Below are positions 32,908-42,660 of a DNA stretch of 64,000 bases, in pieces (the first letter of the stretch is position 1; every line of letters starts with the position of its first letter). Below the pieces are notes generated by a model. The model was not told the origin of the DNA. It searched no databases and saw nothing but the letters and a program-made list of their open reading frames with translations. Source of the stretch: Gambelia wislizenii (Eukaryota > Chordata > Lepidosauria > Squamata > Crotaphytidae); assembly GCA_030847615.1 (NCBI GenBank), contig JAUMIR010000001.1, forward strand, positions 263,995,187 through 264,059,186. Direction: 5' to 3'. Made by a program: the position numbers and the translations under genes.

Positions 32908-35560
32908 CTGCAAAAGCATTATATGTCAGGGATATTTACACCAGTGAAGAGATCCATGACATCAATACTGGAAGCCAGGTGGAGAGCATCTGGATAAAAA
33001 TTAAAGGGGAGGGAAACAACAGGGATGTTATTGTGGGACTCTACTACAGACACCCAAGTCAGACGGAGGAATTGGATGATGCCTTTCTAGAACAGATGAA
33101 CACACATGCAGAAAGGAGAGATGTAGTAGTGATGGGTGACTTCAACTATCCTGATATTTGCTGGCAATCTAACTCAACCAAAATTTCAAGGTCTAGCAAA
33201 TTCCTGACTTGCCTGGAAGACAATTTCATGGTCCAAAAGATGGAAGAGGCAACAAGGGGGTCAGCTATTTTAGATCTGATCCTAACCAACAGAGATGACC
33301 TGGTTAATGGGGTGCAAGTGGTGGGATCCTTAGGTGAGAGTGATCATGTTCTCCTGGAGTTTGTTTTACAATGGAAAGGAGAAGTCAGGCACAGTCAGAC
33401 ACACATTCTTGACTTTAGGAGAGCTGATTTCAATAAACTCAGGGAAATACTGGGGGTGATCCCATGGTCAGGAATACTAAAAGAGAAGAGACCTCAAGAC
33501 GGATGGGACTTTCTCAAAAGGGAGATACGGAAGGCACAATTTCAAACAGTACCATTGAGGAAGAAAAATGGGAGGTTTCTCAAGAAACCAGGATGGATGA
33601 CTAAAGAAATTTCAACGGAGCTAAGTTTTAAACAGAACATGTATAGGAAATGGGAAAAGGGGCCAAAGAAGAATTCAAACAGATAGCGAACACGTGTAGG
33701 AGTAAAGTCAGAAAAGCTAAAGCGCAGAATGAGCTCAGGCTTGTTAGGGAGGTTAAGAACAATAAAAAGGGTTTTTTGGGGTATGTCCGAAGCAAAAGGA
33801 GGAAGAAGGAAATGATAGGGCCACTACGTGGAGAAGATGGCAAAATGCTAACAGGGGACAGAGAGAAGGCAGAATTACTCAACACCTTCTTTGCCTCAGT
33901 GTTTTCAGAAAAGGAAAAGGGGGACTAACCTGAGGAGAATGGAACAGAGGACACAATAGGGGAAATCCAGCTCAGAATAAGCAAAGAGGTAGTACAGGAA
34001 TACCTTCTTAATCTAAATGAATTTAAATCTCCAGGAACAGATGAACTACATCCCAGAGTATTAAAAGAGCTGGCAAATGTGATCTCAGAGCCATTGGCAA
34101 TAATCTTTGAGAACTCCTGGAGAACAGGAGAAGTCCCAGCAGACTGGAGGAGGGCAAACATTGTCCCCATCTTCAAAACGGGGAAAAAAGAGGATCCCAA
34201 CAATTATCATCCAGTAAGTCTGACATCAATACCAGGGAAGATTCTAGAGCAGATCATTAAACAGAGAGTCTGTGAACATTTAGAAGGCAATGCCATAATC
34301 ACAAAAAGTCAACATGGGTTTCAGAGAAACAAGTCATGCCAGACTAATCTGATCTCTTTTTTTTTATAAAGTTACCAGCTTGGTAGATGAAGGGAACGCT
34401 GTGGACATCGCATACCTTGATTTCCATAAGGCCTTTGACAAGGTTCCCCATGACATTCTTGCACACAAGCTTGTAAAATGTGGGCTAGACAAGGTAACTG
34501 TTCAATGGATTTGTAATTGGTTGACTGGCCGAACCCAAAGGGTGCTCAGCAGTGGCTCCTCTTCATCTTGGAAAGATGTGACCAGTGGGGTGCCACAGGC
34601 TCCTGTCCTGGGCCCAGTGCTATTCAACATCTTTATCAATGACTTGGATGAGGGAATTAGGGGCATACGTATCAAATTTGCAGATGACACCAAATTAGGA
34701 GGAGCAGCTAATACCCTAGAGGACAGGATCAAAATTCAGAATGACCTGGATAGACTGGAGAGCTGGGCCAAAGCTAACAAAATGAAATTCAACACGGAGA
34801 AATGTAAAATACTGCATTTAGGGCGGAAAAATGAAATGCATAGATATAGGATGGGAGAGACCTGGCTGAACGAGACTACGTGAGAAAGGGATCTAGGAGT
34901 CCTAGTAGACCACAAGTTGAACATGAGCCAACAGTGTGATGTGGCAGCTAAAAAGGCCAATGTGATTTTGGGCTGTATCAACAGAAGTATAGTATCTAGA
35001 TCAAGGGAAGTAATAGTACAGCTCTATTCTGCCTTGGTCAGACCTCACCTAGAATACTGTGTCCAGTTCTGGGCACCACAATTAAAAAAGGATATTGACA
35101 AATTGAAGAATGTCCAGAGGAGGGTGACTAAAATGGTGAAAGGTCTGGAAACCATGCCTTATGAGGAGAGACTTAAGGAGCTGGGTATGTTTAGCCTGGA
35201 AAAAAGACGGTTAAGAGGCGATATGATAGCCCTGTTTAAGTATTTGAAGGGATGTCATGCTGAGGATGGAGCAGGCTTGTTTTCTGCTGCTCCAGAGACT
35301 GGAACACGGAGCAATGGGTGCAAGCTCCAGGAACAGAGATTCCACCTCAACATGAGGAGGAACTTTTTGACAGTAAGAGCTGTTCGGTAGTGGAATGCAC
35401 TCCCTTGGAGCGTGGTGGGGTCTCCTTCCTTGGAGGTCTTTAAACAGAGGCTGGATTGCCATCTGTTGGGGATGCTTTTATCAAGATTTCCTGCGTGGCA
35501 GGGAGTTGGACTGGATGGCCCTCGTGGTCTCTTCCAACTCTACAATTCTATGATTCTATG
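32908..35560 (+). mobile_element. CR1 LINE, longest copy in the window, 5'-truncated
   Basis: It begins inside ORF2 near ALYVRDIY and ends with the diagnostic tail CTACAATTCTATGATTCTAT at 35,560. The 5' leader, ORF1 and the first 70 or so ORF2 residues are absent, as expected from incomplete reverse transcription. It is flanked by unique DNA at the left and followed by a hAT MITE and an L2 fragment. Confidence 0.95.
32910..35560 (+). pseudogene. CR1 ORF2 remnant: endonuclease plus reverse transcriptase
   Basis: Known role of the family: ORF2 nicks target DNA and copies the element RNA at that site. The endonuclease half (32,910-33,640) shows VVVMGDFNYPDICW, DLILTNRDDL and GESDHVLLE, with the catalytic-type SDH. 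The reverse transcriptase half shows IVPIFKTGKKEDPNNY (34,165), YLDFHKAFDKVPHD (34,410), GVPQAPVLGPVLFN (34,590) and the catalytic FADDTKLG (34,680). C-terminal landmarks are [13 protein letters not shown] and [14 protein letters not shown]. It is inactive: the frame shifts near 33,650 and again near the T-run at 34,348. In-frame stops fall at about 33,926, 34,881 and 35,388, the last changing a usually conserved tryptophan codon. The first glycine of the SGVPQG block is alanine. Confidence 0.92.
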
Positions 35561-35672
35561 AAAACCTGTGTGTATCTGAGAAAGAAATTCATCTTTAAGA
35601 ACACTAGCAGGACTTCCTATATTAAATAGTACCTCACCTACAGGTCCTGCAATCAAATGTAAGCCATTGAGT

Positions 35673-35898
35673 CAGGGCCGGTTTAAGGCACTAATGGTGT
35701 CAGCATCCGCAGGGGGCCCCATGATTGTGGGGGGGGCGTAATAACCCTCCTCCTGCAAAAACATTATTAGTAATAATCTGAATATCCTGTACTGTGAATA
35801 GTTTAGGTTGAGTTAGGTTACATTGACCTGAGATAAACATATGGGCCCCTCAAAATAAAGCATTGCAGGGGCCACCAAAATTCCTTAAACCGGTCCTG
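35673..35898. mobile_element. non-autonomous hAT element, 226 bp, 8-bp target duplication
   Basis: CAGGGCCGGTTTAAGG and CCTTAAACCGGTCCTG are terminal repeats. CATTGAGT (35,665-35,672) and CATTGAAT (35,899-35,906) are the duplication, with one mismatch. There is no coding capacity. Confidence 0.93.
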
Positions 35899-35926
35899 CA
35901 TTGAATGCATCTAGGGTGTCATCTAT

Positions 35927-35970
35927 TCTCTCTCTCTCTCTCTAATAATAATAATAATAATAATAATAAA
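35927..35970. repeat. (TC)n then (TAA)n microsatellite
   Basis: The TAA run abuts the 3' end of the minus-strand L2 and probably grew from its tail. Confidence 0.92.
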
Positions 35971-36755
35971 ATTTTATTTCTATCCCGCCCCTCTGCAACG
36001 CAATCGGGGCAGCTTACAGTATAAAAACTCCATAGTCCCAGTACCCTAGCCCACCCCCCCTTAAAATAATATTAAACTATAAAAGATTAAAAACATACAG
36101 TAATTTAAAAATATATAAATTAGAAAAATATTAAAACATACAATAGTTTTAAAAAAAATGATTACAGCTCAGGGAGGACAGCCGAGTCTTGGGCCGGGAT
36201 AGTTATTCAGGAAAGGCCTGCCGGAAAAGATCCGTCTTGACAGCTTTTTTAAAGCTGTCTAAGGTGTTAATAAGACGGATCTCGTCCGGCAGGCCATTCC
36301 ATAATCTGGGAGCAGCAGCGGAGAAGGCCCTCTGGGACGTCACCGACAGCCTTGTTTTCATAGGCTGTAACAGATTCCTCCCAGAGGACTGAAGTGCGCG
36401 GGGAGGGTCGTACGGAAGGAGGCAGTCCCAGAGATAAGTTGGACCCAAACCATGAAGGGCTTTAAAGGTTATAACCAACACCTTGTACTGTGCCCGGAAA
36501 CGAATAGGCAGCCAGTGGAGAGCTTTTAGCACAGGTGTTATATGCTCTCTTCTGGAAACACCAGAAATCAACCTGGCTGCCATGTTCTGAACTAGTTGAA
36601 GTTTCTGAGTTAAGCACAAGGGTAGCCCCATGTAGAGTGCATTACAGAAATCCAGACGGGTGGTTACCAGTGCATGTACCACAGTGCATGTATCTCTGGC
36701 TTTTCTTCGCAAACGAAGATTCAGGAAGGACTCATCCTGCTCTTTCTGCAAGCGC
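35970..36755 (-). pseudogene. L2 LINE 3' end with ORF2 C-terminus
   Basis: The minus-strand frame 36,751-36,203 reads the last part of L2 reverse transcriptase: TVVHALVTTRLDFCNALYMG, LQLVQNMAARLISG, VLKALHWLPIRFRAQYKV, RLWNGLPDEIRLI and KTDLFRQAF. The catalytic FADD box lies upstream and is missing. The 3' untranslated part follows down to the (TAA)n tail. The frame is intact over 180 residues, so this copy is fairly young or slowly decaying. Confidence 0.9.
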
Positions 36756-37528
36756 GCTGATAACTAAAAAGGCCAATCCGAGATAAACAAGTCCAGTTGC
36801 AGAAAGCACAGCAGAAGGTCTCCTTGGGTGATGTTTCTGGGTTGTGATTCTTTCTGCGTTGTCATTTCCCTTCAAGACTTGTTCGGTATGAGTTCTCAAA
36901 TAAGGCTGCAGCATTGTGGATAGTGCATCTCCATGCCTCCCGATGTGAGGCCATGGAGGACCATTGTTGGTGATCAATTTGGCCGAGCCTGGGTGTCATT
37001 TATAGCGTGAATGCATATATGTATTTAAAGTATTTATATATCACCTCCCAGCCCACCAAAACTGCTACAGACCAATGTACATGCACACTTTGGAAACCAC
37101 AAGTCTACCATCCAGACCAAAAGATAAGACCAGCAGTGGTCAAACATTTTAATTCAGAAGAGCATGGCCCATGCAATTTTTCAGTGAACAGATAAGCATG
37201 TGCATCAGCTTCTGGACTTACAGGCTTGGCACTCTAGTACCTCATGGCTTCATCATAGAGAATTGTTTTCTAGCAATCTATCCATTTTGAAATATGCCAT
37301 TTGCTGTGTTCCATAGTTGCCATCTTGGATACAGCTTACTTTTTTTCAGAGCAGCTGAAGAAGGTGAAAGTTGAAACATCTTTCTATATTTAATTATTTC
37401 TGTTAGGAGAAAGACAGAAAGAGAGAAAGAGAGAACCTTAACATGCTTCCCAAATACACAAGTAGTATTAAAATCAATAGGAGTTCTGCACTGGTAACTA
37501 GAAATACTGCTGCCTTAAGAAATTGTAT
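36756..37528. other. no recognisable feature
   Basis: Unique-looking sequence; no gene. Confidence 0.4.
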
Positions 37529-38350
37529 GGTGCATCTACACTGTAGAAATAATGCAGTTTGACACCACTTTAACTGCCATGGTTCCATCCTTCAGAATCC
37601 TGGGATTTGTCCTTTGGCAGCGAATCCTTTGGCAGCGAAAACTCAGGGTTCCAATGAATGGAGCTACAGCACTTGGGTGTGGTCTAGATGATGAAAAAAC
37701 TCCACACAAAATGTGAGGGGAATACCTTTTGTCCTGATGAGATCCCATGGGGATTCGCCGTATTCAAAAGGACGGATGCCCAAATATCCATGTACTCTGT
37801 GATAACAGCCTTTGCTGTTTCTCACAAAGTTGTTTTTAAAAAAATTGCAGAAATGCACATTCACACTCATTTGAACAACCAAATCGAATCAGGGCACATT
37901 CCAGAAGTTTAAATGTGATTGGTCAGACGTGTGCGGGGTGTGCTTGCTGGCGACAAGTGGCCGGAGCTGCCATTATTGATTTGCACAGAAGCAATCATGC
38001 ACAATTTTCAAGCGGTAAAGCAAAAAACAAACAAACATTTTTTAAAGCAGAAGATCACTCTTCTGCAGCTTGGATTTAACGAGGAGGAAATGTGCAATGG
38101 CGGGAGCTTTTGGAGAATAATAATGCAGGTAATTCACTTGCGGCCACCATCTTTATTTACGGCCATGCTCTGTGTGAGCTTCAAACATGGATAGCTTCCC
38201 ATACCAGTGATCTTGACAAAAAGTCATGAAGACAAATGAACACTGCTGCGATGGTGAGTTGATGCACAACTATCTGCTGTTAATTTTCCCATCTAGCTGA
38301 CCCGAAAGAGTGGTGTCAAACTGCATTATTTCTTCAGTGTAGATGCATCC
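37529..38350. mobile_element. MITE with 36-bp ends, split by a family-A element
   Basis: GCATCTACACTGTAGAAATA with ATGCAGTTTGACACCACTTT at the left is mirrored by GGTGTCAAACTGCATTATTT and CTTCAGTGTAGATGC at the right. The left half (ACTGCCATGGTTCC, AATCCTGGGATTTG) belongs to the ACTGCCATGG family. A family-A copy occupies 37,675-38,302. Confidence 0.82.
37675..38302 (-). mobile_element. family-A element, minus strand
   Basis: GTCTAGATGATGAAAAAACT, TGTGAGGGGAATACCTTTTG and GTCCTGATGAGATCCC correspond, complemented, to the right end of 46,627-47,263. Further in, ATGTGATTGGTCAGACGTGT and GTGCTTGCTGGCGACAAG match its core. The outer ends are degenerate. Confidence 0.72.
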
Positions 38351-38974
38351 TTAGAGGAAGTAGAAGATGGTGCTTCACATTCTCAGTGTTTTAAAGTAGT
38401 AATATAAATTAAGATAAGAATTGTACTTTCCTCTGATATTAATCATCGCAGAGTCTTTGTGGGGAAGAGCATTTTGTTAAATATCCTCTAGGGCAGGAAT
38501 AATTTTCCAACAGTTTTTGATGGCAAGGCCCACCATTAGCCATGGCAATGTCCAAGATTCGTTAATTGTATTTCCTGACACACACACCTTTCCATTTCTA
38601 CCCATGGAAACAATGGCAACTGCATTGAAAGCCTGGCTTCCAGTTTGCATCCTCCATAACAACCTGGCCGAATGTCATTTGGTATTTCGTGAACTGGAAG
38701 TGGTGGCCACCACATATACAGAATAATGGAAAATAGAGAGAGTTTGGCAGTACAGCTCTCTTTTTGAAAGGAAATGAGTAAACGTAAATTATTAAGATAT
38801 GTTCTATGAAAAAAATGCCTTCTGAGAAATTTCAGCTCAACTCTACAGCACACTGCAAATATTCAAGGTGCTAAATATATATTACCTCAGCAGTCCTTCC
38901 AATAGTTTTGAGTGATAGGTTAGTAATAGTATCACCATTCTGCAGAAATGGAAGAGAGGTCTGAGGCTGCAAGA
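38351..38974. other. no recognisable feature
   Basis: Unique-looking sequence. Confidence 0.4.
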
Positions 38975-39201
38975 TACAGGTTGACCCCCATATCCATGGA
39001 TTTGGCACCCACAGTTTTGCTTATCCACATCCAAAAAAAAAAATGTTCTCTCTAGGCATTTCTAGGTCCTCCAGTGCAATTCTGTGGTCAACTTCCAGTG
39101 TTCATTTCATTGAAGATAATAGGGTTCCCTATTATCCATGGTTTCAGGTACCCATGTGAGGTCTTGGAACATATCTCCTGTGGAGACAGGGTCAACCTGT
39201 A
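38975..39201 (+). mobile_element. Tigger-like MITE, 227 bp
   Basis: TACAGGTTGACCCCCATATC and AGACAGGGTCAACCTGTA are the terminal repeats with TA edges. GCATTTCTAGGTCCTCCAG is shared with the interrupted copy around 46.6/47.3 kb. Confidence 0.85.
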
Positions 39202-39224
39202 TTTATATTTAGTTGCTTGACCAA

Positions 39225-39525
39225 AGAGATTTTCAGATGGGGGGGGGGGAACCATGGAGGTCAGGAGAGAAACAGGGCTGTTCCGCTTCCAATGCTGTGT
39301 TTCACACACACACACCGTCCTTCTCCCGACCTCCATTTGTTCTCCCTCCATCTTGCTTTTATTTTCCTTCAGAAGGAATAGCAGAAGGAAAATGAAAGCA
39401 GGACATAGGGAGAACAAATGGAGGTCGGGAGGACAGGGGTGTGTGAAACGGAGCACTGGAAGCGGAACAGCCCCATTTCTCTTCCTACCTCTATGGAGGT
39501 TTTTTTTCCCCGTCTGAAAATCTCC
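39225..39525. mobile_element. foldback MITE, 301 bp, CAA duplication
   Basis: AGAGATTTTCAGATGGGG and CCCCGTCTGAAAATCTCC are the termini. CAA precedes (39,222-39,224) and follows (39,526-39,528). The arms are long: ACCTCCATTTGTTCTCCCT and AGGGAGAACAAATGGAGGT are exact complements. The interior matches 24,159-24,416. Confidence 0.85.
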
Positions 39526-39789
39526 CAAAGTGACCAAGTGTGTTTGCTAATTGTCATCACCTTGCTTCCATACCATTCAGAGACAATCTGCTTATCCGGG
39601 GGGCAGGGGAGAACAGCTCCAGAATAAGTCATTTTTTCTAAATTATATCTTTCCTTGGTACAGCATAGTGTGTTGAGACAATTAATTCTTATTTTGCATA
39701 TATGAGAGTCAAGCTGGATTGCTCTAGGGATGTAATTCTTCACTAGGAAGGGAGCAATAAGTAATTTTAGCAATTTTCTGCCCACTGTA

Positions 39790-40020
39790 AAAAAGTCTTC
39801 AAAAACTGCAGTTTTTGAAGATTATTTGCAGTGTGGGACTTAAGGCTGCTCAAAATGTTCACATGATTGTTTTGCACAGTACGTGGCATTTCTGTGCAGA
39901 AAACCACATTTTCTATGCAGAAATGTTATCTTCTGTACAGAAGATGTTCTTTCCACCATAGAAAATGCTGTTTCTATGCAGAATGCTGTTTTCTATACAA
40001 ATCATCCACGAGCAGCATTT
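39790..40020 (+). repeat. dispersed repeat with internal TGCAGAAA units
   Basis: TTTTTGAAGATTATTTGCAG, then GCATTTCTGTGCAGAAAACC, TTCTATGCAGAAATG and GTTTCTATGCAGAATGCTG: imperfect units of about 22-24 bp. It is the plus-strand counterpart of 1,965-2,185. Confidence 0.65.
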
Positions 40021-40163
40021 ATATCGTAAGAAAGCCTAGCCCTGGATGTTTGGTTTTCTTATTCTAACAATTGATGTCTCCAAAGAATGTTGCCTTCAGA
40101 AACAAAGCTGTGTGCATAATTTAACTCTGCATCAATAATAAGACTCTCAGGGATGTTGGTGTT

Positions 40164-40168
<5 letters not shown>

Positions 40169-40195
<27 letters not shown>

Positions 40196-40217
40196 TTCAC
40201 ACACACACACACACACA
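40169..40217. repeat. (TC)n(AC)n microsatellite
   Basis: Compound TC then AC run. Confidence 0.95.
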
Positions 40218-40821
40218 GCGAGAGAGATTCTGCAAAACTGCTCTTCACTGGTAGTGCCAGAAAGTGTTCACTGCAACAAGAAACATGCTAGCTCAGAGCA
40301 CAACATTTAGAATGGGTCCTCCAAGGAGAATGCATTTTCATCCAGAATAAAACTGGTCATCAATTGAGGGAGCCTGTGTTTTTGCTTCTTTAATTAAAAT
40401 GTATTGTGGGAGGTTTGAGTGGGTTGTAACCTCAAATACAATGGTGATTGTTTTCCAGGCAAATTATGCAGTCTTTTTTTGACAAACAGCTCAAGCCACA
40501 CTTCAAAGAATGTATACTTCAAGGAGGTTTATCAGCCTAGATGAGCCTATGTGATACAGGAATTAAGGGAGGAATAAAGCTGGAATTAGTACTAAATCCA
40601 CAGTAATATTCTGCTGTGAGATACCTCGACCTGTATTCCTTTTCAAGTCATACCGTGCATGCTACAAGCTTTCTGGATGTGCTTGAAATAAAACATTAAG
40701 CGGGTGGGGGGATGTTTTTTAGCAGTTGGAAAGAAGCTTCACCCATTGTTCTTACAAATCTTTTATTTCTCGCAAGCTGACAGTGCAGTACTGTGGTGCA
40801 CTTTTACTCAGAGATTTGAAA
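40218..40821. other. no recognisable feature
   Basis: Unique-looking sequence. Confidence 0.4.
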
Positions 40822-41055
40822 TACAGTTGTCCCTTCATATTTGCTGGGGTTTGGTTCCAGGCCCCCCTGTGGATAACAAAATCCATGAATACTCGTGTCC
40901 CATGATATGCAATGGCATAGCAAAATGGTGTCCCTTATATAAAATGGCAAAATCAAGGTTTGCTTTTTGGATTATTATTTTTTAAAGAATATTTTCAAGT
41001 CATGAAGACTTAAATCTGGGGATACTAAATCCAGGGATACAGAGGGACAACTGTA
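40822..41055 (+). mobile_element. Tigger-like MITE, 234 bp
   Basis: TACAGTTGTCCCTTCATATT and AGAGGGACAACTGTA are the ends. The body GGGGTTTGGTTCCAGG, GATAACAAAATCCATGAATA and ATAAAATGGCAAAATCAAGG is the same family as 15,487-15,696. Confidence 0.88.
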
Positions 41056-41397
41056 TACTTTTCTTATGATTGCATAATAGGAATGCAACCCGAGTTGCAA
41101 GGTGTTCACTTTTGGACCATCAGCAGTGTGTGTGTGTGAGAGAGAGAGAGGGTGGGGTGGCTGGGTAATTTCTAGAAAAAATGGAAGGGAAAGGGAAAAA
41201 ATAGTTTATCCAATGCTGGTCCCACCATTAGGCAGAGTGAGGCAGTGCCCTCAAAGAAGACATGTGGGGTATTATTTTTTAAAAGAATTTTTAAAATTAT
41301 GGACTGAAATCTAATTGTTAGTCCTAGTCAGAGTAGTCCCATTAAATCATTTGAATTTGCATGTGTTAACTTACTAAGTTCCTATTGTATCAATATA

Positions 41398-41722
41398 ACC
41401 TCCAACTGTCTAGTGACACTCCACTTTTTCGGTTTCTCTCTCTTCCTTCCACTTTCTCCCTTCATTCTCAGGTCACTTCAGTTGCTGAAAACTAAGTTCA
41501 AAGTGGGAAAGTAGTTTGCCCTCATTTAACTCAGCTGTGGGGAGGGAAGAGGGGGGGACACAAACTTGAACTTCCCTGTCGACTCAGGCAAAAGCAAACT
41601 GCAGCAGCCTCTCCCAGCTTCTGTGTTCTTCCTCATTAATAACTTCTGCCAGCTTGACCATACTCTCATGTTGCCAAATTTCTCCTAGTTTTTAATCTCT
41701 GAAATGGTGGGGAGTACGTACC
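41398..41722 (+). repeat. interspersed repeat shared with 49,152-49,535
   Basis: TTCCACTTTCTCCCTTCATT, AAAGCAAACTGCAGCAGCCT and TGTGTTCTTCCTCATTAATA recur as CTCCCACTTTCTCTTT, AAAGCAGACTGCTGCAACCT and TGTGTTCTTCCTCATAAATA at 49.2-49.4 kb. The class is unknown. Confidence 0.65.
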
Positions 41723-42328
41723 AGTGGCTCTTCTCTAGTCAGAACTAGCAGTTAGGATTATGACAAAGTTACTGTATTTTAACCATCAACAAGATGAAAA
41801 AAGCACTTTTAGGATTTTCTGCCTTGAGTGCCAAAACACTTGGTAAAATGAGTATGGGGGTGGGTCAGGGAGTGGTATATGTGGCTCAGCTAATCATGTT
41901 AGTATCCCTGACATTCAGGATTTTTTTAAGCTCTCCATTTTTATTTTTATTTTTATTTCTTGGCCACTACCTTTCAGGGTAGTAAATTAAGCAATACACC
42001 TCATCTCATCTAACAGTATTGGCTGGCTATTTACTTTTCATCTGTTTCTTAATGCCATATTCTGTGCAGGAGACTTCACAGGAGGCTTAACATACAGTCT
42101 TTGCCAATGATATTCTTGTAGATTAAAGAGATTGCACAGAAGTAGAGCTCAATGAAAAGTGAGAGGACTTTATTGCCCATGATGTTACTGCTTGCCGGTC
42201 AAGTCCCTTACCTTGTGCTTTGTTTGATTTTTCTATTAGCAACCTCTTTACCAAGAAACAGTAGATGGGGACTCAGGCCTCCTTTGATCACTTTGTGTAT
42301 GCTCCAAGCAATGTCTTGCCCCATCTCT

Positions 42329-42660
42329 ATATATAAAATTCTTGGGTATACACAGTGGCCTTGGGTATGTAGGTATGTTGCCTCTTGGTATGTACAATAG
42401 GTTTAGGTATGTTGCCTTTTTCAGTGTGCTGATTGGCTGCTCCTGTCACTCCTTCAGACAATCACCACCCACATGCAAATCACCATCCACATGCAAATTC
42501 CATCTCCACCTCACAATCCACTCCTGTCACTCATGGCCAATCTGCATACTGGGAGGGACCAAACAATGTACTACAGTGTTGGCTATATTTACTAAGTCTG
42601 CCGGCCTTTCCAGTTCACCAGTGTCTCAAGGCTGCACAATTCCCACTTATGATTTAAGTC
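42329..42660 (+). mobile_element. possible Helitron-like 5' terminus
   Basis: TCTATATATAAAATTCTTGG resembles the TC-starting AT-rich 5' end of Helitrons and parallels the complement of 57,131. No 3' CTRR hairpin was located. Two close copies of CCACATGCAAATC/TCC lie at 42,468-42,500. Confidence 0.25.
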
